From positions 1-64,000 of the forward strand of contig NZ_JAACFU010000002.1 of assembly GCF_029051725.1 (NCBI RefSeq): 64,000 bases of DNA. Reading direction: 5' to 3'. Below the pieces are notes generated by a model. The model searched no databases. It was not told the origin of the DNA and saw only the letters and a program-made list of their open reading frames with translations. Position numbers and translations under genes: made by a program. This document shows, in pieces, positions 16,275-24,942 of this stretch. The stretch comes from Bradyrhizobium sp. CSS354 (GTDB taxonomy: Bacteria > Pseudomonadota > Alphaproteobacteria > Rhizobiales > Xanthobacteraceae). Each line of letters starts with the position of its first letter. Position 1 is the stretch's first letter.

Positions 16275-17172
16275 ATGAAACGCCGGGATTTCTTTGCATT
16301 TGCCGCTGACGGCGTCGGGCGCGGACCCGTTCTTCGATGGGTTCCGTGCCGGGCTGCGGGCGCTGGGTTATGCCGAAGGCAAGAACATCGTTCTGCGGTC
16401 GCACTATGCGCCTGGTAACCCCCAGAGCTTACGTGAGGTCGTCTCGGAGCTGAAGCGTGACGATGTCGATCTCGTGGTGTCGAGCGGCCCGGCGACGCGA
16501 GCCATGGTTGGGGTGACGGACATTCCGGTGCTTTTCGCTCAGAGCGGCGATCCCGTCGCATTGGGCATCGTCAATAGCCTCGCGCAACCAGGGACCAATT
16601 TCACCGGCACCACGTTTCTTTCGCTCGAGCTGGCCGGCAAGCGGATCGAGTTGAAGGATGCCTTTCCGCGACTACGTAGGCTCGCGGTGCTTTCCAACAC
16701 CGATCATCCGGGCGAGCCATCCGAATGGCGGGCGACTCAGGAAGCGGCCAAGGCCGTGGGAGTGGAGCCTATCTACATCGACTTCTCGGGCGCGAGCGAG
16801 TTAGACCGCGCGCTGTCGGCCCTCTCCGCAGTGCGCGCAGATGCAATGCTGACTTTTCCGGAGCCTGTCACGATGGTGAACCGGACCAAGGTTGCGCACA
16901 TTGCGGCGAGCAACAGGCTGCCGTCAATGTTCGGCTGGAGCGAGTATTGCGACGCTGGCGGCCTCTTGAGCTACGGCGCTAACCAGCGCGATACGTATTT
17001 CTTGCTTGCCAAATACGCCGACTGCATCTTGCGCGGCGCACATCCAGCGGATCTCCCTGTTGTGCAGCCGGACAAATTCGAGCTCGCCCTCAATCTCAAG
17101 ACGGCTCGGCTGTTCGGCGAAGACCTTGACCTTTCCTCCATCCTGTTCCGTGCCAACAAGGTGCTCGAATGA
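16275..17172 (+). pseudogene. ABC transporter substrate-binding protein (PF04392 type), N-terminus damaged
   Basis: The body is a TrpX-like ABC substrate-binding protein: FRAGLRALGYAEGKNIVLRS, VSSGPATRAMVGVTDIPVLF and QPGTNFTGTTFLSLELAGKR, to the normal end KFELALNLKTARLFG. The natural start seems to be the ATG at 16275, giving a Tat-type leader MKRRDFFAFAAD. That leader is in a different frame from the body, which opens from a TTG at 16294, and the usual linker of about 30 residues (signal core, Ala-rich region, first beta strand) is missing. It ends in a 4-bp overlap with the downstream cyclase gene. Confidence 0.65.
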
Positions 17173-19063
17173 TCCTGACCGGCACGGCGGGGAGGTCTCT
17201 GCGCCGCCAATGCTATCTGCGGGCGCTGAAGCTGCGCCGATCGCTCAGCTTCAAATATTTTGTCACGCTATTCGTGGCGGTGGTGCTGCCGTTGACGCTG
17301 GGCGCCATCTGCGACGCGTGGTTTGGCTATCGCGACCAGAGCCGGCATGTGACTGAGCTGCTGCAGTTGCATTCGCGATCGGCCGCCGAACGGATCGACG
17401 CCTTCGCGGACGAGATCGGGCATCAGCTCGGCTGGGCAGTGCAGTTTCCTTGGACCGACGGCAGCGATAACCGCCATAAGATCGACGCGTTGCGGCTGCT
17501 GCAGCAAGTGCCGGCCACCCTTTCCATCGTGCTGGTCGATGAACGTGGAACCGAGCGCGTTTCGGTGTCCAGGATTCGCCTGAACCGCATGGGGGCCGGC
17601 GAAGATATGTCTGCGGACAAGGCAGTGATTGGCGCGCGCGCGGACAAAGTCTGGTATGGACCGGTCTGGTACGAGCACGATTCCGAGCCATATATGCGGA
17701 TCGCGGTCGCGGGAAACCTTGCCGCTGCCGGCGTGGCCATCGCCGATGTAAACCTAAAGCTGATCTGGGATGTCATCTCCGCAATCCGGATAGGCGAGAC
17801 TGGCCACGCCATCGTGGTTGACGGCACGGGCCGGCTGATTGCCCATCCCGACATGAGCAGGTGTTGCGCGGCAAGGCCGGCTCGGGCGACTTCCGTCGGC
17901 TGAAGCTTGCACTCAACAATCCGCCGGGATCCGCTCTCATTACGACTGATATCGGTGAACAGCTGGTGGTCGCTGCAGCGACGCCGGTGGCCAAGGTGGG
18001 GTGGACGGTCATCGCTCTACAGCCGGCCCGCGAAGCATTCGCTTCTATTCGCGCAGCGCCTTGGCGTGCGCTGGCCCTCATGACCGTCGGTACTCTCTTT
18101 GCGCTTGCTTTGGCCTACGCACTCGCCCAACGCATGTCCGGGCCAATCCGAGAGCTGGAGTGCGGCGCGAAGCGGATCGGAAGGGGGCAGTTTGACCATC
18201 GCATTAGGCTCACCAGCGGCGACGAACTGCAAAGACTAGCCTCGCGCTTCAATGAGATGGCAAGAGAACTTTCACTATCGAAGCAGAAGTCGGAACGCAT
18301 CGCTCGCCTAAAGCGGTTTCTGGCCCCACAGGTTGCCGAACTGGTCGAAAATTCCGACGGATTGCTGCGGGGCCACCGGCGGGACGTAGTCGCCGTCTTT
18401 GCCGATCTGCGCGGGTTTACCTCGTTCTCGGCGAGCGCCGAGCCCGAGATCATCATTGGAGCACTGCAGGAATACTATGAAGTAGTTGGCGCTGTGATTG
18501 CCAGGCACGAGGCCACCCTGATTCAATTCGCGGGTAATGGCGTCATGATCCTGCTCAATGCCCCGATGGCCGTTGCGGACCCGGCGCATCGCGCGGTTCG
18601 GCTTGCGATCGACCTACAGCGAGAGGTTCAATCGCTTGCGACCCTATGGTCCAAGAAGGGCTGTGTGATGGGCTTCGGCATCGGCATCGGAATGGGGCTA
18701 GCTACCGTTGGAACGATCGGATACGAAGGCCGGCTGGACTACACGGCTGTCGGGAGCGGCGTCAACCTCGCCTCTCGGCTCTGCGACCTCGCCGGTGATG
18801 GGCAGATCCTCCTAGATAAGGCCGTGGCAGAGCAGGTTCACAGCAGCGTTCCGATAGCATGCCTGAGCGAGCAGAACATCAAGGGCTATCGGGGAGCGAT
18901 GAAGCTGTTTGCAGTGGTCGCCGCGAATCCACCAGGAATGCAAAACGTTGGATATAAAGATCGACGGCAGCCGCAAACTCAATGTCGGGCAATGAATATA
19001 GCGAGCTATTCGGCTGCGGCAGACAGTGAACATCCGCCTTCGTTGACCCCCGCTGCGACGTGA
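17169..19063 (+). pseudogene. Cache-HAMP-class III cyclase, frameshifted, with an altered metal-binding motif
   Basis: The ATG at 17169 overlaps the upstream stop (ATGA). Encoded in order are a membrane helix (FKYFVTLFVAVVLPLTLGAI), a periplasmic Cache-like sensor region ending GHAIVVDGTGRLIAHPDMS, a break, then WRALALMTVGTLFALALAYA, a HAMP domain (GPIRELECGAKRIGRGQFDH) and a class III cyclase. One base is missing near 17857-17860: restoring it gives HPDMSQVLRGKAGSGDF. In the cyclase, FADLRGFTSFSA keeps the first metal Asp, but the second motif reads FAGNGVMILLN, with Asn where the family has Asp. The protein is therefore doubly suspect as an active enzyme. Pairing with a substrate-binding protein suggests a former ligand-sensing unit. 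Confidence 0.75.
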
Positions 19064-19299
19064 GCAAGATTGGTGCTCAAGCCCACGGGTGACCGGCGCC
19101 TAGCTTCGGCCCGCGACTTCGGCCTGACAGTCGAGCGGCACGTCAGGAACTTCTTCTGCTCGAAGCCCCCGTTGATTCCATCGACTATCACGAGCATTGG
19201 AAGAAGCAGGCTTGCTAATGGCGTGAGCTGCGACGGCACAGAGCGGAGACGTGTCCGGGTCACAGGTCGGGGTTTGCCTTATGGTCCAACGATTAAGGT

Positions 19300-19551
19300 T
19301 CAATGCTCACTCCGGACGTCCCGGGCACCGGAATGGGTCAAGAATTGTCGATTATAGCCTCTGACCAGCTTGGAAAGCGTTCTTCCGGGTATTGAGCCGA
19401 ACAGGGCGATGCAGCAGTCTTTGCCGCCCATTGGTCGGTAGGAAGCGCCCGGTCCTGGGTCGGCCTCGATTATGATCCGATCCGCGCCCTTTCTTCTCGC
19501 TTCGCTGGCAAACCAGCGAGATCGCTTCATGCCCACGCCGTAACGAAGCAT
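19300..19551 (-). pseudogene. GNAT acetyltransferase C-terminal fragment
   Basis: The minus strand encodes GVGMKRSRWFASEARRKGAD followed by RIIIEADPGPGASYRPMGG and GSIPGRTLSKL. This is the acetyl-CoA-binding loop and last strands of a GNAT (RIMI-like) acetyltransferase: the GxG, the GADR-IEADP strand and the YRRMG / GSIPGR ending. The N-terminal half is absent and no full start is visible, so only a fragment remains. Confidence 0.55.
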
Positions 19552-19939
19552 CGTCGGTTCAACAAATTCAACGAATCGGGCTCGTCACCCATCACCTTGA
19601 CTTGAGCAACACCAACCAGCCTCGTTTTCTCCCGCGACCGCGCGATCGAGCTAGATTGCAGCCTGCACTCAATGGTGAGTTCATTGCGACAAGCTTCAAT
19701 GAAATCGGCATCGTAGCCCCACTTGCTCGGCCAAGATGTTTCACCTTGCGGCTAACTGCGCACCCACAGGGAAGATGAGCTGCTGACGCGCCCGTCTGCC
19801 TTGCGAAAACAATGATTTCTGAAGGCCGCACCAAGCTCCTCTGAAAGATTTCCATGCGGCTACCTGCGAAAGAAAGACACGATGTCGGACGCGTTCCGCA
19901 GAGTTGGGCCGGCACATCACTCAAACTGGAGAGACAGAC
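19552..19939. other. Intergenic region upstream of the osmC cluster
   Basis: No gene is supported. It should contain the promoter of the rightward cluster. No clear -35/-10 or palindromic operator stands out by eye. Confidence 0.3.
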
Positions 19940-20512
19940 ATGAGAACCATCGATAATTCGGCGGCAACCGCGGTGAACAACGGAGTCAACGTGGAAGCCT
20001 TGCTGTCTGCCCGCGAGGCTCTGGGCAACGCACCCGAAGCGGCACAATTCAAGTGGCGGGCGAGCTGCGTCTGGCTTAACGGAACGCACAGCCGTTCCAC
20101 AATCGGCAACTTCTTCGGACTCACGGCCGAGCAGGCGCGCGACAAAACCTTCACCGTGGAAGCGGACCACCCGCAAGTTTTCGCAGCGGAGGATAATGCT
20201 CCGACCCCCGTGGAAATCGTCTTGTCAGGGCTGGCAAGCTGCCTCACCGCGGGCGTTGCGGCCGTCGCACAGCGACGCGGCATTCAGCTGCATAAAGTGA
20301 CGGCGCTTCTCGAAGCCGAGATGGACATTCAGGGCATTCTCGGAATGGACGACGACGTGCGCAATGGCTTCGGCGCCATACGAGTTCATTTCGATATTCT
20401 CGCCGATGCCAGCGAGGACGAAATCAAGGCCTTGGTCGCACAGTCGCAGAAGCGATCGGCTGTGTTCGACATCATCACCAACCCGACCAACGTATTCGTC
20501 ACGGTCAACTAA
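19940..20512 (+). CDS. OsmC-family protein
   Basis: 190 residues from the ATG at 19940, preceded by GGAGAG. The OsmC/Ohr fold is shown by the core NAPTPVEIVLSGLASCLTAG, with the conserved Cys at the start of the central helix, and the flanking strands VEADHPQVFAAEDN and HFDILADASEDEIKALVAQS. Family members reduce organic hydroperoxides or act as thiol-dependent peroxidases, normally using two Cys; the second in this protein lies early (RASCVWLNG). It is the first gene of a five-gene rightward cluster, 27 bp before the FMO-like gene, suggesting protection against or processing of an electrophilic or peroxidic compound. Confidence 0.85.
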   Translation: MRTIDNSAATAVNNGVNVEALLSAREALGNAPEAAQFKWRASCVWLNGTHSRSTIGNFFGLTAEQARDKTFTVEADHPQVFAAEDNAPTPVEIVLSGLASCLTAGVAAVAQRRGIQLHKVTALLEAEMDIQGILGMDDDVRNGFGAIRVHFDILADASEDEIKALVAQSQKRSAVFDIITNPTNVFVTVN

Positions 20513-20539
20513 AGACGTCAGGATCAAGGAGCGAGTCTC

Positions 20540-21784
20540 GTGCGATACGCGACCACCATCATCATTGGCGCCGGCCAATCCGGGTTGTCCATGAGCAAGC
20601 ATCTGACCGCCCGCTCGATCGACCACGTGTTGCTCGAGCGCGGCCAGGTAGCGAATTCGTGGCGGACGGAGCGGTGGGACTCGCTCCGCCTTCTGACACC
20701 GAACTGGCAGACCCGTTTGCCCGGCTACGGCTATGCAGGCGATGATCCGGATGGCTTCATGACCAAGTCGGAAGTCATCAGCTTCCTTCAACAGTACGCC
20801 GATGTTTCAGCTGCTCCGGTCCTCAGGGAAACGCGCGTGCTGCGCGTCAGACAGGAGGAGCACGGCTACCAGGTCTCCACCAATCTGGGCATCTGGCGCT
20901 GTCAAAAGCTCGTGATCGCGAGCGGGGCCTGCAATGTTGCCTCGGTCCCATCCCTCAGTGCCGCTTTCCCTCCGGCCGTGATCAGCCTTTCGCTTCTGCA
21001 GTACAAAAACCCCGATCAACTGCCGAATGGCGGCGTGTTGATCGTCGGCGCGTCGGCGAGCGGTATTCAGCTTGCCCGTGAAATCCAGGCGTCTGGCCGT
21101 CCCGTCGTGCTCTCAGTTGGAGAACACGTGCGGATGCCACGCACCTATCGCGGACGGGATATCCAATGGTGGATGAATGCGATCGGAGCGATGGATGTTC
21201 GGTACGACTCGATGGAGGACATCGAAAGAGCGCGGCGTCTGCCGTCGCCCCAGCTCATCGGAACGCCCGAACGTGTGACGGTCGATCTCAACAGCTTGCG
21301 TCAGGCAGGTGTCAGGCTTGTGGGTCGGATCGTCGGAGTTCACGATGGTGCCGTTCAGTTCTCGGGCTCGCTCGCCAACATTTGCGCACTGGCCGATCTC
21401 AAGATGAATCGACTGCTCAGCGCCATCGACGAATGGGTGAAATCGAACGGCTTGATCGACGAACTCGCTGTGCCGCCGTATCGCCCCGCAGCCACGGACA
21501 TTGGGCCCGACACGGAGCTCAGCGTAAACTTGATGGCTGCAGGAATTGGCAGTGTCATTTGGGCGACCGGCTACCGACCGGATTACTCCTGGCTTGACGT
21601 CCCCGTCGTCGATCGCAAGGGGCGCATCCAACACGACGGAGGCGTAGTCGCCGCACCCGGCATGTACGTCATGGGTCTGCCGTTCATGCGACGGCGCAAA
21701 TCATCGTTCATCGACGGAGCTGGTGATGATGCCGCGGACCTCGCTGCTCACCTGAACCAGAATCTGACCCGCGCCGCTGCTTGA
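20540..21784 (+). CDS. FMO-like FAD/NAD(P)H-dependent oxidoreductase
   Basis: 414 residues, GTG start at 20540 after AAGGAGCGAG. The FAD site is at the N-terminus (TTIIIGAGQSGLSMSKHL), followed by the WRTERWDSLRLLTPNW segment typical of flavin monooxygenase-like proteins. A second Rossmann motif for NAD(P)H lies near residue 170 (GVLIVGASASGIQLAREI). The C-terminal ATG motif appears as VIWATGYRPDYSWL. Likely reaction: oxygenation of a small substrate using NAD(P)H. It sits between osmC and a second flavoprotein with almost no spacing, so they are probably co-transcribed. The substrate is unknown. Confidence 0.82.
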   Translation: MRYATTIIIGAGQSGLSMSKHLTARSIDHVLLERGQVANSWRTERWDSLRLLTPNWQTRLPGYGYAGDDPDGFMTKSEVISFLQQYADVSAAPVLRETRVLRVRQEEHGYQVSTNLGIWRCQKLVIASGACNVASVPSLSAAFPPAVISLSLLQYKNPDQLPNGGVLIVGASASGIQLAREIQASGRPVVLSVGEHVRMPRTYRGRDIQWWMNAIGAMDVRYDSMEDIERARRLPSPQLIGTPERVTVDLNSLRQAGVRLVGRIVGVHDGAVQFSGSLANICALADLKMNRLLSAIDEWVKSNGLIDELAVPPYRPAATDIGPDTELSVNLMAAGIGSVIWATGYRPDYSWLDVPVVDRKGRIQHDGGVVAAPGMYVMGLPFMRRRKSSFIDGAGDDAADLAAHLNQNLTRAAA

Positions 21785-21793
21785 GTGAAGAAA

Positions 21794-22963
21794 ATGAGTG
21801 CGCTTAATCTTGAGACTAAATATGACGCTGTGATCATTGGCGGCCGTTGTGCGGGCGCTGCAACGGCGCTGCTGCTGGCGAGATCCGGGGCCAAGGTATT
21901 GCTGGTCGACCGGCAGACAGACGGGTCGGATACGACTTCGACACACGCGCTGATGCGGGGCGCGGTCATCCAGCTCAACCGCTGGGGACTGGATCGGGGC
22001 TTACTCGAAGCAGGAAGTCCCGAGATTCGATCCACCACGTTCCACTACGGCGACGAAGCTGTGCGCGTCGAAATAAAGGCTGAGCATGGAGTAGATTACC
22101 TTCTCGCGCCTCGACGGACCATTCTCGATCCGTTGCTGGCCGACGCGGCTCGGCGGGCCGGCGCTACCGTCTGCCATGGGATAGCGCTATCCGAGCTGGA
22201 ATTTGCGCCATCAAGTGGGCGGGTGATCGGCGTGTCCTTACGAGATGCCAATGGCGCTTGCGCGACTGTTCGCTCGAACATGGTCGTCGGTGCGGATGGT
22301 CGCCACTCTACTGTCGCACAAAGTGTCAACGCTCGCCCCTATTTTGAGGGCCGATTTTGTTCAGGTTTGGTGTATGGCTACTTCGAAGGACTGAACTCGA
22401 CGGGCCTGCACTGGCACTTCGCAAAGAATGCCGCCGCTGGCGTGATCCCGACGAACGGGTGTCACTGCATATTTGTGGCTGTTCCTGGACCTCGGTTTGG
22501 GACAACGTTCCGCGGCGATGTTCATGAGGGATTCCTCCAAGTCTTGGAAAACACTAGCTCTGGACTTCGCACTGACGTCAGCAGAGCGAACCAAATCGGA
22601 CGGTTGCGCGGGTTCGCCGGCGCAAAAGCTCACCTTCGGCAATGCCAGGGAGCAGGATGGGCGCTTGTCGGCGATGCAGGCTACTTCAAGGACCCTCTCA
22701 CTGCGCATGGAATCACTGATGCTCTGCGCGACGCACAATTGTTGTCCGGATCAATCATAGCTGGCGGCAGTCGGGCGCTCGAACGGTATCAAGAAGAACG
22801 TGACGCTCTATCGATGCCGTTCCTCCGCGTTACCGAGGAGATCGCGTCGTTTTCGTGGGACCTCCACGAGGTAAAGCAGCTTCATTCGACCATGAGCAGT
22901 GTGATGAGGACTGAGGCCAATCGCATCGCACAATTGTCGACCGCACCGTCCCTCGCAGCATAG
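21794..22963 (+). CDS. FAD-dependent oxidoreductase, PHBH/aromatic hydroxylase fold
   Basis: 389 residues from the ATG at 21794; a GTG at 21785 directly after the previous stop is an alternative. Motifs: FAD dinucleotide site (AVIIGGRCAGAATALLLARS), the DG motif region (SNMVVGADGRHSTVAQSV) and the GD motif (GAGWALVGDAGYFKDPLTAH). These are the three signatures of group A flavoprotein hydroxylases and geranylgeranyl-reductase-like enzymes. TSTHALMRGAVIQLNRWGL is common in the tryptophan-halogenase/hydroxylase relatives. Substrate is unknown. It is tightly packed between the FMO-like gene and maoC. Confidence 0.82.
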   Translation: MSALNLETKYDAVIIGGRCAGAATALLLARSGAKVLLVDRQTDGSDTTSTHALMRGAVIQLNRWGLDRGLLEAGSPEIRSTTFHYGDEAVRVEIKAEHGVDYLLAPRRTILDPLLADAARRAGATVCHGIALSELEFAPSSGRVIGVSLRDANGACATVRSNMVVGADGRHSTVAQSVNARPYFEGRFCSGLVYGYFEGLNSTGLHWHFAKNAAAGVIPTNGCHCIFVAVPGPRFGTTFRGDVHEGFLQVLENTSSGLRTDVSRANQIGRLRGFAGAKAHLRQCQGAGWALVGDAGYFKDPLTAHGITDALRDAQLLSGSIIAGGSRALERYQEERDALSMPFLRVTEEIASFSWDLHEVKQLHSTMSSVMRTEANRIAQLSTAPSLAA

Positions 22964-22971
22964 GAGCGAAA

Positions 22972-23439
22972 ATGTTGATGGAATCACCCTGGTCACGAAC
23001 GCTCGCCGGCCAACCCGCACTGGGGTCCGGCGCCGAGAGGACCCGCACGACGTCCATGCGGGACGTGGAAATGTTCACGGAAATCACGGGGGACAGAAAT
23101 CCAATCCATTACGACCTCGAGCTGGCGACCGCATCCCCGTTCGGCGGACTCATCGTTCAGGGGGGCGTCACGACGGGACTTCTCAACGCCGTTGTGGCAG
23201 AAGATCTTCCCGGGCCTGGCACGGTGTTTCTCGAAACAAACTGGCGCTTTCTGAAAGCCGTGCAGGTGGGCGAGACGATCACCGCAAGCGTCAAGGTCGA
23301 GCACGTTCGTGACGACAAGCCCATTTGCAAGCTGGAGACCCTCGTACGCAACGGCAACGGCGACGTTTGCGTCGTGGGCACCGCCACGACTTACACGATG
23401 CCGCTGTCCCGACGTGTGGAGGGCCTACTCGAACGATAA
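22972..23439 (+). CDS. MaoC-like hot-dog dehydratase
   Basis: 155 residues, ATG 9 bp after the previous stop, preceded by AGGAGCG. The MaoC core is clear: MFTEITGDRNPIHYDLELAT holds the catalytic Asp and His of the hydratase-2 motif, followed by FGGLIVQGGVTTGLLNAVVA. It is expected to hydrate or dehydrate an enoyl-CoA or a related thioester as a dimer. Together with the two flavoproteins it suggests a short degradative or modifying pathway acting on a CoA-linked or aromatic compound. Confidence 0.82.
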   Translation: MLMESPWSRTLAGQPALGSGAERTRTTSMRDVEMFTEITGDRNPIHYDLELATASPFGGLIVQGGVTTGLLNAVVAEDLPGPGTVFLETNWRFLKAVQVGETITASVKVEHVRDDKPICKLETLVRNGNGDVCVVGTATTYTMPLSRRVEGLLER

Positions 23440-23538
23440 CGCGTAGCACGCGGCGACTTCGCAGCTGCCGACCCGCAGCGCGGCAGTCTTTAGGCACTTC
23501 GCCGCGCTCAACCAGTTTTCTGAGAGCAGCCGATTTCG

Positions 23539-24801
23539 ATGACTGTGCAGGATACCATTCGACCAACTCGCGCCCTTCCACGGGACAATCGTGCCGGTGG
23601 CAGGTTTGCAGGCGGGACGATTGATCGAGGCGCGCTGGTTGTCGCTGCGGCAACCGTGACAATGGCGCTCGGATTTGGCGGCCTTGGACTCATCACTGTC
23701 TTCATGAAACCGATGGAAGCGGACCTTGGCTGGTCGCGGGCAGACTTGAGCCTCGCATACGGCCTGTCAACAACCGGCATGGCGCTCGGCGGCCTGTTCT
23801 GGGGACGGTTGTCCGACCGCCTCGACGTGCGTCTGTTGCTGATACTCGGTGCCATAGGCATGGCCGGACCGTTGCTTCTGATGTCGACCGTCCGATCTTT
23901 GCCCGTGTTCTATGTCGCCCACCTTATATATGGCGCTTGCGGTTTTTCCACGCTCTACGCGCCGCTCTTATCGACAAGCGGCGAGTGGTACCCGCAGCGG
24001 CGCGGTCTCGTGATGGGAATCGTTACGGCAGGCGGTGCAGCCGGACAAGGTTTGCTGCCGTTGCTCTCCAGCTTTCTCATCGCTGCTCTCGGATGGCGGT
24101 TTGCGTTTACAGCAATAGGCTGCACCTTCATGGTCGCACTCGCGCTCGTTCTGCCGCTATTGCGATGGCCACAGGGAACGCGAGCGCCATCGGTTAACCT
24201 CGCCGACGTCCGCGACACCGCCACATCGGAGACCCTAACGGTGGCTCTTCTCGCATGTGCCGCCTTTCTCTGCTGCGCTTGTATGGGTGTTCCTGTCGTG
24301 CATCTGGCGAACTTCGTCGGCGGGATATGCGGCTCAGCCAGAGCTGGCGTTGCAAGTCTCGTCATTGCGATGATTTTTGGCGCTGCGGGCCGCGTGTGCT
24401 GCGGTGTCATCGCCGACCGCATCGGGGCTCTTAGAGCGTATGCGTTGGCGTCCGCGATACAGGCCGCATGCGTCTTCATTTTTCCCCTGCTTGAGAGCAG
24501 CGTCCCGCTCATGATGCTCTCTGCTGTTTTCGGGTTCGGCTTTGCGGGGAACATGACCTGCCTTTCACTTTGCGTTCGCCAAGCCGTGCTGCCAAAGCGT
24601 TTCGGGACAGCGCTTGGTGCTGTCATGATGATCGCCTGGGCCGGAATGGCAGCAGGTGGCTACATGGGCGGCTTGCTGTTCGATCTTTCGGGGAGCTACA
24701 CAGCATCGTTCGACCTGGCGGCCGTAGCCGGCGTTATGAACCTCGCGGTAATCAGCGCGATCGGTGCCACGAGGAATTTACGCCCGATCTCCGCAGCGTG
24801 A
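23539..24801 (+). CDS. MFS transporter
   Basis: 420 residues and about 12 transmembrane helices. The N-terminal half begins after a 30-residue cytoplasmic tail with LVVAAATVTMALGFGGLGLI. The MFS loop motif is GGLFWGRLSDRLDVRLLL, and the second-half equivalent is GRVCCGVIADRIGALRAY. It resembles monocarboxylate/oxalate-formate-type carriers. As the last gene of the cluster it probably imports the substrate or exports the product. The gap of 99 bp after maoC has no terminator, so it is likely in the same operon. Confidence 0.83.
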   Translation: MTVQDTIRPTRALPRDNRAGGRFAGGTIDRGALVVAAATVTMALGFGGLGLITVFMKPMEADLGWSRADLSLAYGLSTTGMALGGLFWGRLSDRLDVRLLLILGAIGMAGPLLLMSTVRSLPVFYVAHLIYGACGFSTLYAPLLSTSGEWYPQRRGLVMGIVTAGGAAGQGLLPLLSSFLIAALGWRFAFTAIGCTFMVALALVLPLLRWPQGTRAPSVNLADVRDTATSETLTVALLACAAFLCCACMGVPVVHLANFVGGICGSARAGVASLVIAMIFGAAGRVCCGVIADRIGALRAYALASAIQAACVFIFPLLESSVPLMMLSAVFGFGFAGNMTCLSLCVRQAVLPKRFGTALGAVMMIAWAGMAAGGYMGGLLFDLSGSYTASFDLAAVAGVMNLAVISAIGATRNLRPISAA

Positions 24802-24942
24802 AGCAAGGCTGCTGACTTGGCACTTCATCGGCTCTCCATTCGAGGAAAAATGGAATCCGTCGGTGAGCACACAGACGTTACCGCGTCTCCGTCCCCGAAG
24901 AAACTCAATTGCGGTCCGGTACGAGTGCGACAAGCGCCGCGC

